Assembly: GCA_017461685.1 (NCBI GenBank)
Contig: JAFTXF010000152.1
Span: forward strand, 1 to 11,148
Source: Lachnospiraceae bacterium
GTDB lineage: Bacteria > Bacillota > Clostridia > Lachnospirales > Lachnospiraceae
Length of the DNA: 11,148 bases
Direction: 5' to 3'
Positions within the stretch are counted from its first letter, which is position 1; each line of letters opens with the position of its first letter. A program made the position numbers and the translations under genes. Below the pieces are notes generated by a model that saw only the letters and a program-made list of their open reading frames with translations, did not search any database and was not told where the DNA came from. Below are positions 6,693-11,148 of this stretch, piece by piece.

Positions 6693-7241
6693 CTATAAAA
6701 TTGATTTGCAAAGCTGTGCATCCGGACGTGCAATGACGGAAGAATCCAAATACATTCCTTTATCTCCAACGGATGCCTTTGCCTTCTGAATCGCTGCTTC
6801 ACAAGCTGCTACTTCACCGGTAATCAACATATATGACTTACCGCACATACCCTTTGCGATACGTAATTCGATTAATTTTACAATAGCTGTCTTGGCAGCA
6901 ATATCTGCTGCTACAATAATAGACGCTGCATCATATGTTTCTAAAATGCCAAGTGCCTTAATCTCGTCAATCTGGCTGCTGCCGTAAATAGCAGGGAAAA
7001 TAGACTCATCCGGATTACCCAGTACGAAGCTGTCAATTAATTCCTCCGGGCGGGTCTTAGCCGCACGGTCTACCGCTGCCCTTACTGCACTTAAATCACC
7101 TGCAATCAAGGCAATATATTTGCCGGGACATACAGCCTGTGCCTCTAACAGTTCCACGTCTGATGTCTTTACCATCTGATCGGCTGCAGTAATACCTGAT
7201 GCAACTGTCTTAAATTCAATCATTCCAATTGCTTTGCTCAT
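6693..7241 (-). CDS. pduT: PduT-like trimeric shell protein with Fe-S cysteine
   Basis: 182 residues carrying two fused BMC domains (about 3-80 and 95-180), the form that assembles as a trimer mimicking a hexamer. The ATG at 7241 is chosen over the one at 7247. GAGG is directly against the upstream ATG but six bases from the downstream one, and the downstream start matches PduT (MSKAIGMIE). With it the conserved cysteine in AVCPGKY is residue 38, the position that in PduT holds a [4Fe-4S] cluster at the trimer centre. FGIGGKCY of PduT is KGMCGKSY here. The protein should pass electrons between the lumen and cytoplasm. It follows the PduS-type gene by 16 bases, its expected redox partner. Confidence 0.92.
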   Translation of the reverse strand: MSKAIGMIEFKTVASGITAADQMVKTSDVELLEAQAVCPGKYIALIAGDLSAVRAAVDRAAKTRPEELIDSFVLGNPDESIFPAIYGSSQIDEIKALGILETYDAASIIVAADIAAKTAIVKLIELRIAKGMCGKSYMLITGEVAACEAAIQKAKASVGDKGMYLDSSVIARPDAQLCKSIL

Positions 7242-7257
7242 GTTCATCCTCTATTCT

Positions 7258-8577
7258 TTACTTAATAATAATATATCCCTTGGCTACTTCCTGTACGGTA
7301 CCTGAAACGGATGCGTGAATATTTACGGATAATCCGTCAGCAGCCTGTGCAATCACATCTCCTGCTGCTACCTGATCTCCTACCTTCACACATGCTGCTG
7401 CAGGTGCGCCGATATGCTGTGAAAGCATAATCTTTACTTCTGCTGCGCTTCTTACAACATCATCCAGTTCAGCTTCCTTGTCATAGTCACCCAAGCCCAG
7501 TCTGGCAAGAAGACGACCTTCCCATGCTCTGCGATATTCACGTGATGTACTAACCGGTGCCGGCTGTACAACCGGAGGCTTAATGCCTGCTTTTCTCAGG
7601 TTACCCTTAAACTCTGCCATCATGCTGCGCGGAGAAAGTCCTTGCGGACAGCTGAACATCTCACACAAACCGCATGAGCTGCAGAATAAAGTATTTATGT
7701 ATGTTTCTACATTAGAGAAATCCTTATTGGCTGCTGCACGCATAAATAAGTGCGGCTCAATCGGATGACCTAATGCATGTCTAGGACATAAGTCTGTACA
7801 ACACTGGCACTGACAGCAACTGGATGCAGCTCTTGCAACCTGTGTTGCAAAACGTCCGGTCTTACGTAATACCAAAGAATGATCCTTTGGCAATACAATG
7901 ATGGCATTGGTAGTCTTGGTAACCGGCAAATAATCCTCGCCAAAATTACCCATCATAGGGCCACCTAATAAATACACCGGATTTGCCGTAGTAATCTTGC
8001 CGGCCATAGCCACTACATCACGAATTCTCGTTCCGATAGGAACACGAACTGTAATTGGGTGCTCTACTTCACCGACTACTGATACGTATTTGTCCATAAC
8101 CGGTTTATTTTCCCATACTGCACGGTAAACGTTGTATACAGTTTCTACGTTAAATACTGCAACTCCACATTCAATAGGCAATCCACCCGGGCGTACAACC
8201 TTGCCAGTTGCTTCGTAAATCAAGATTACTTCATCACCCATTGGGTATGCTCCCGGTAATTTATGTATACGCATCATTGGAAACTCTCCGATATATTCTT
8301 CAAGAGCTTCAATAGTGCTTTCGTATTCTTCTTTAATGCCAATAATTGCTTCTTTGGCCTGAACGGTCTCAGCAATTAAAGCAAAGGCTTTTAAAATCTC
8401 GTGCACGTGTTCCTTTAAAAGCTGTCTGTGCAGCTTTAATAACGGTTCACACTCCGCACAGTTCATAATAATGGTATCTGCTTTGTCTGATAATTTTGCA
8501 TAGGTAGGAAAGCCTGCACCACCGGCACCTACAATACCATTCTCTTTTAATATTTTGCTTAAGCTAGCAATTTCCAT
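7258..8577 (-). CDS. pduS: PduS-like flavin/Fe-S oxidoreductase (RnfC-related)
   Basis: 439 residues, close to the roughly 450 of PduS. An N-terminal NADH/FMN-binding region holds GAGGAGFPTYAK (18-28) and the NCAECEPLL segment (39-47). An SLBB-like domain follows, then two [4Fe-4S] motifs: C254-C257-C260-C264 and C299-C302-C305-C310. The C-terminus is a lipoyl-like barrel (about 385-435). PduS was described as a cobalamin reductase in propanediol compartments. It is also found in compartments without B12 enzymes, where it probably recycles NADH by sending electrons out through PduT. The start lies 6 bases after the vertex-protein stop, so the two are tightly coupled. Which electron acceptor it uses cannot be read from the sequence. 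Confidence 0.92.
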   Translation of the reverse strand: MEIASLSKILKENGIVGAGGAGFPTYAKLSDKADTIIMNCAECEPLLKLHRQLLKEHVHEILKAFALIAETVQAKEAIIGIKEEYESTIEALEEYIGEFPMMRIHKLPGAYPMGDEVILIYEATGKVVRPGGLPIECGVAVFNVETVYNVYRAVWENKPVMDKYVSVVGEVEHPITVRVPIGTRIRDVVAMAGKITTANPVYLLGGPMMGNFGEDYLPVTKTTNAIIVLPKDHSLVLRKTGRFATQVARAASSCCQCQCCTDLCPRHALGHPIEPHLFMRAAANKDFSNVETYINTLFCSSCGLCEMFSCPQGLSPRSMMAEFKGNLRKAGIKPPVVQPAPVSTSREYRRAWEGRLLARLGLGDYDKEAELDDVVRSAAEVKIMLSQHIGAPAAACVKVGDQVAAGDVIAQAADGLSVNIHASVSGTVQEVAKGYIIIK

Positions 8578-8583
8578 AACCTG

Positions 8584-8850
8584 TTACCCCAATCTCCCGA
8601 TATCATCTATAATTCCAACAATAGCGGCATCTATAGGAGAATCCGGCAATCCGCAGCCAATTCTTGCAGCACTGCCCAGTGCTACCAATACATACTCACC
8701 GATTCCGGCGCCGATATTATCAATAGCCACCAACTGCTTCTGTTCTCCGTTCATTATATCCAGCGGCTCAATTATCATGAACTTGTTACCAACCAGGTTA
8801 TCCTGTTTGCGTGTGGAAACGATACTTCCAGTTACTTTTCCAATAATCAT
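8584..8850 (-). CDS. pduN: EutN/CcmL/PduN-family pentameric vertex protein
   Basis: 88 residues from the ATG at 8848-8850, opening with MIIGKVTGSIVSTRKQ, as in PduN and EutN. A GTG at 8857-8859 would add three residues. The ATG is preferred by homology and because a GAG-type site lies just upstream. The single OB-fold-like domain carries NLVGNKFMIIEPL, LVAIDNIGAGIGEYVLVALGSAAR and the C-terminal DAAIVGIID strand. Five copies cap each vertex of the shell, closing the polyhedron. One vertex gene per locus is usual. Confidence 0.93.
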   Translation of the reverse strand: MIIGKVTGSIVSTRKQDNLVGNKFMIIEPLDIMNGEQKQLVAIDNIGAGIGEYVLVALGSAARIGCGLPDSPIDAAIVGIIDDIGRLG

Positions 8851-8890
8851 TTCTATCACTCGTTTCTGATTATATCAAATAATTTTGTTC

Positions 8891-9544
8891 CTACTTGATG
8901 ATAAGTACTTTGTCATTCTGTTTGATTCCGCTTGCATTTGCCTCATCGGTATCAATATGCATCTCCAAAGTAAAGCTTTCATCTACGCGGATTTTCACAT
9001 TGTTAAATGTAGTGCCGCGTTCATTATCAGCTTTTACACTTACATACTCACCGTCGCTTACGCCGCATGCTGAAGCGTCCGCCGGTGACATATGAATATG
9101 TCTGGCTGCTACAATACAGCCCTCCTTGCAATAAACAGCTCCCTTAGGACCAACAATCGCAATCGGAGCAGAGCCCTTAATGTCGCCCGACTCTCGTACC
9201 GGAACATTGATTCCTAACTTTCTGGCATCTGTCATGCTAATCTCAACCTGGGTATTTTTACGTGCAGGACCGAGGATTCTGACATTTTCAATAGCGCGGA
9301 GCTTTAAACCGACGATAGTACAACATTCCTCACAGGCAAACTGTCCACCCATTAAATCCTTTTTCTTGGTGAGCTGATAGCCCGGACCGAATAATGCCTC
9401 TACGTGCTCCTGTGATAAATGAATATGTCTGTTGCTCACGCCTACCGGCACTGAAAATCCACTGTTCTTTTCCTGCTGTTCCTGCATACAGGAAATAACT
9501 AATTTGGTTATGGCTTCCAATTGATTTTTTTCCACTTTGTTCAC
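8891..9544 (-). CDS. pduL: PduL-type phosphate propanoyltransferase
   Basis: 217 residues. The GTG at 9542-9544 is preferred to the TTG at 9547 because AAGGGT ends five bases before it. The enzyme converts propanoyl-CoA (or acetyl-CoA) plus phosphate to the acyl phosphate and free CoA, regenerating CoA inside the compartment. Two PduL repeats are seen: VGVSNRHIHLS with His40 and His42, and AARHIHMSP with His149 and His151. With the EMHID motif (His196) these supply the expected zinc ligands. The first 27 residues form a predicted amphipathic helix (NKVEKNQLEAITKLVISCM) separated from the fold by a polar linker, the typical encapsulation peptide. It therefore acts in the lumen. Confidence 0.93.
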   Translation of the reverse strand: MNKVEKNQLEAITKLVISCMQEQQEKNSGFSVPVGVSNRHIHLSQEHVEALFGPGYQLTKKKDLMGGQFACEECCTIVGLKLRAIENVRILGPARKNTQVEISMTDARKLGINVPVRESGDIKGSAPIAIVGPKGAVYCKEGCIVAARHIHMSPADASACGVSDGEYVSVKADNERGTTFNNVKIRVDESFTLEMHIDTDEANASGIKQNDKVLIIK

Positions 9545-9641
9545 CAATTACCCTTCTTTTTGTTACTCTTCAAAGCTCGCTGCTTTGTGTAAAAATATAA
9601 CAGTTGCCTGCATACGCAAGCATGACCTTTTCCAATCTTTT

Positions 9642-9686
9642 TGGCAAATATGCCACCTCTCGAAAACATAAAATATTTTCGAGAGG
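9642..9686. other. Two consecutive stem-loops upstream of pduL
   Basis: An 11-bp perfect stem CCTCTCGAAAA / TTTTCGAGAGG (9656-9666 with 9676-9686, 9-base loop) adjoins a 5-bp stem TGGCA / TGCCA (9642-9655). The - strand has no T run directly after either stem, so full termination is unlikely. Their place between the shell-protein genes and pduL suits an mRNA-processing or partial-attenuation element that would leave more shell message than enzyme message. Confidence 0.55.
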
Positions 9687-9719
9687 GGCCCTGAATTTTC
9701 ACATCATTCTGCCGTTTAC

Positions 9720-9998
9720 TTATTTGATAGTAGGAAGAATGCCTTCTACGTCTGTGTGTGGACGTGGAATTACGTGCTGAGCTACTAATTCGCCAAGTCT
9801 TTCAGCGTTCATAGCGCCTGCTTCTACTGCAGACTTAACAGCGCCTACGTCACCGCGTACCATAACTGTTACTAAACCGGAACCGATCTTCTCAGTACCT
9901 ACTAAAGTAACGTTAGCAGCTTTACACATGCTATCTGCAGCTTCGATTGCTGCGATAAGACCTCTTGTTTCTACCATTCCTAATGCTTCCTGTGCCAT
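9720..9998 (-). CDS. BMC-H hexameric shell protein (PduA/EutM type), copy 1
   Basis: 92 residues, a single BMC domain of standard length. The ATG has GGAGG nine bases upstream, the strongest ribosome binding site among the shell genes. ALGMVETRGLIAAIEAADSM starts the fold. EKIGSG forms the pore loop and LVTVMVRGDVGAVK the following strand and helix. HVIPRPH lies near the C-terminus. Hexamers tile the shell facets and pass small polar metabolites through the central pore. The gene is a near duplicate of the one at 10424-10708. A 120-base gap upstream separates it from the preceding shell gene and contains a candidate promoter. Confidence 0.95.
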   Translation of the reverse strand: MAQEALGMVETRGLIAAIEAADSMCKAANVTLVGTEKIGSGLVTVMVRGDVGAVKSAVEAGAMNAERLGELVAQHVIPRPHTDVEGILPTIK

Positions 9999-10059
9999 AA
10001 TTTTTATCCTCCTTAAATATGTGCCAGTTTATTTTGCTTTATGTTGTATTACAACTTTC

Positions 10060-10088
10060 ATTATACTGCATTTCTGCAGCAGTTTCTA
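10060..10088 (-). promoter_or_regulatory. Candidate internal promoter before BMC-H copy 1
   Basis: On the - strand a perfect TATAAT (10060-10065) lies 17 bases from TAGAAA (10083-10088). It sits in the only sizeable gap among the shell genes and would boost expression of the last shell gene and those downstream. The -35 match is modest and the spacer contains a TGCAG inverted repeat. Confidence 0.4.
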
Positions 10089-10118
10089 CTGTTTTTTTAA
10101 TATTTGTCCGTTTCCGGA

Positions 10119-10418
10119 TTATTTTTTCTGAAGGCGCTTTGCACTCTTTGCTGCCAGCCTGCGAGTCTCCTCTGCAGGAGATGCAATGATGCCGGACGCC
10201 GCCAGAATATGATGATTCGCCTTTGCAATGTTATGTGCCGCTTCCACAGCAGCCTTTACATCAGACACGGTACCTTCCACGATAATTGTAACCAGACGAC
10301 CGCCCAGTTTACGCTCCCAGGTTACTAATTTTACATCTGCTGCTTTACACATTGCATCCAATGAATCAATTGCAGCAACTATACCGGAAACTTCAATCAG
10401 TCCGTATGAGCCACCCAT
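10119..10418 (-). CDS. BMC-H shell protein with altered pore loop and basic C-terminal tail
   Basis: 99 residues. The BMC domain spans about 4-80 (GLIEVSGIVAAIDSLDAM, LVTIIVEGTVSDVKAAVE). The pore loop reads RKLGGR instead of KIGSG, so the pore should be larger or more basic than in its two neighbours. After the fold, residues 85-99 form a basic tail (TRRLAAKSAKRLQKK) that is not part of the BMC fold and may face the cytoplasm or lumen. The start lies 5 bases after the stop of the gene at 10424-10708, with GAGG ten bases upstream inside that gene's end, so the two are translationally linked. It is probably a minor facet protein. Confidence 0.92.
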   Translation of the reverse strand: MGGSYGLIEVSGIVAAIDSLDAMCKAADVKLVTWERKLGGRLVTIIVEGTVSDVKAAVEAAHNIAKANHHILAASGIIASPAEETRRLAAKSAKRLQKK

Positions 10419-10423
10419 TATGC

Positions 10424-10708
10424 TTATGCCTCTGGGAATCCAGGAAGGATTTTCTCTACGTCAGTATGTGGACGTGGAATTACGTGCTGAGCTACTAATT
10501 CACCAAGACGGCTTGCTGCTGCCGCACCGGATTCTACTGCTGCCTTAACAGCACCTACGTCACCGCGTACCATAACTGTTACTAAACCGGAACCGATCTT
10601 TTCGGTACCTACTAAAGTAACCTCAGCAGACTTTGTCATTGCATCTGCAGCGTCAATTGCTGCTGTAAGTCCTCTTGTTTCTACCATTCCTAAAGCTTCT
10701 TTTGCCAT
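10424..10708 (-). CDS. BMC-H hexameric shell protein (PduA/EutM type), copy 2
   Basis: 94 residues, single BMC domain, with GAGGAAA eight bases before the ATG. It has the same pore loop EKIGSG and the same HVIPRPHTDVE C-terminal segment as copy 1. It differs from copy 1 mainly in the helices (TKSAEVT for CKAANVT, AAAASR for AMNAER) and in the last residues (KILPGFPEA). Long stretches of the DNA are identical to copy 1. It should be a major facet protein and can probably form mixed facets with copy 1. Confidence 0.95.
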   Translation of the reverse strand: MAKEALGMVETRGLTAAIDAADAMTKSAEVTLVGTEKIGSGLVTVMVRGDVGAVKAAVESGAAAASRLGELVAQHVIPRPHTDVEKILPGFPEA

Positions 10709-10740
10709 GTTTATTTCCTCACTTTCATTACTTATAACTT

Positions 10741-11058
10741 TTAGTTTGTATCAAATCCACAAATATTTAACATTTTTAAAGTGTCCTGTGTCGGTCTTGG
10801 GATTATATGACTTTGTACAACCCCTGTTGTCTGTTTTGCCATCTGGATGCCTGCTTCCACAGCTGCCGTTACATCCTCTACGCTGCCGCGGAACTTAATG
10901 GTTACCAAAAGCGGTACCTTCAGGGTCTCCGCGTTTGCCGGCTTATTCTTGTCAAAAGGCTCCAATGTAACATTTGCCGCCTTACAGCCGGCATCAGCTG
11001 CCATGAATGCACAAACAAGTCCGTAGACCTCCAGGATTCCTACTGCTCTTTCATCCAT
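10741..11058 (-). CDS. BMC-H shell protein with enlarged pore-loop region
   Basis: 105 residues, with AGAGGAAA eight bases before the ATG. The BMC fold is clear at both ends: AVGILEVYGLVCAFMAADAG and LLVTIKFRGSVEDVTAAVEAG, then SHIIPRP. The short KIGSG pore loop is replaced by a longer polar segment, DKNKPANAETLKVP (residues 36-49). This should change the size or charge of the central pore, so it may admit a different metabolite or hold a partner. It is the first complete shell gene of the operon seen here, 32 bases upstream of copy 2. Confidence 0.92.
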   Translation of the reverse strand: MDERAVGILEVYGLVCAFMAADAGCKAANVTLEPFDKNKPANAETLKVPLLVTIKFRGSVEDVTAAVEAGIQMAKQTTGVVQSHIIPRPTQDTLKMLNICGFDTN

Positions 11059-11094
11059 ATCAGCTTTCCTCTCTTAAATCACCCAAGCCGGAAA

Positions 11095-11148
11095 TTAATC
11101 CATGATAACTGCAATCTTAAGACCGGTCATCGCCAGATTCTTCTTGTA
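11095..11148 (-). CDS. C-terminal end of an unidentified operon gene (runs off the right edge)
   Basis: An open frame entering from the right edge gives 17 residues ending KNLAMTGLKIAVIMD before a TAA at 11095-11097. The stop lies 36 bases before the next start codon and just upstream of its ribosome binding site, as expected for an upstream operon gene. The fragment is too short to assign a family, and chance openness cannot be excluded. Confidence 0.5.
   Translation of the reverse strand, partial: YKKNLAMTGLKIAVIMD

Noticed and set aside
9583..9633. 17-codon frame on the - strand as a leader peptide gene for pduL
   Set aside because: Its ribosome binding site is poorly spaced, and no run of regulatory codons or attenuator pairing could be shown.
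10090..10130. TCCG-TTTC-CGGA hairpin as a terminator after the basic-tailed shell gene
   Set aside because: The stem is only 4 bp and on the - strand is followed by an A run, not a T run. It could act only on the + strand, where no gene ends.

Overview
The window looks like a chromosomal accessory region of a Gram-positive gut-type anaerobe, most likely a Lachnospiraceae-like Firmicute. This is inferred from AGGAGG-type ribosome binding sites, moderate GC, and the mix of IS66, TM2 and microcompartment genes; no rRNA or other marker gene is present to prove it.

The left 2.1 kb (+ strand) holds the C-terminal part of an IS66-family transposase running off the left edge. It is followed by a gene for a TIR-domain protein with a repetitive Ser/Thr/Asn/Gln-rich linker and a C-terminal TM2 membrane domain. 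A strong hairpin terminator follows.

From about 2.3 to 4.5 kb, on the - strand, is a large cytoplasmic glycoside-hydrolase-like protein. It has its own promoter, buried in one of two 32-bp palindromic operators.

From 4.6 kb to the right edge, all on the - strand, is a bacterial microcompartment (BMC) operon that enters from beyond the right edge. In transcription order it holds: the tail of an unidentified gene; four BMC-H shell proteins, two of them near-identical; a PduL-type phosphotransacylase; a PduN/EutN vertex protein; a PduS-type flavin/Fe-S protein; a PduT-type shell protein with the Fe-S cysteine; a DeoR-family regulator; a ParA-family ATPase; and a disordered Ala/Lys/Glu-rich small protein. 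The operon ends at an intrinsic terminator at 4556-4607.

The shell, vertex, phosphotransacylase and redox proteins form the accessory core of an aldehyde-processing catabolic microcompartment. The signature enzyme and aldehyde dehydrogenase are not in the window, so the substrate is not established. A sugar-phosphate-sensing DeoR regulator would fit a fucose/rhamnose or glycyl-radical propanediol type, but this is inference.

The most interesting part is the end of the operon. A ParA ATPase overlapping the regulator gene, followed by an overlapping gene for a disordered charged protein, resembles in architecture the McdA/McdB pair that positions carboxysomes. It is a candidate positioning or segregation module for a catabolic microcompartment.
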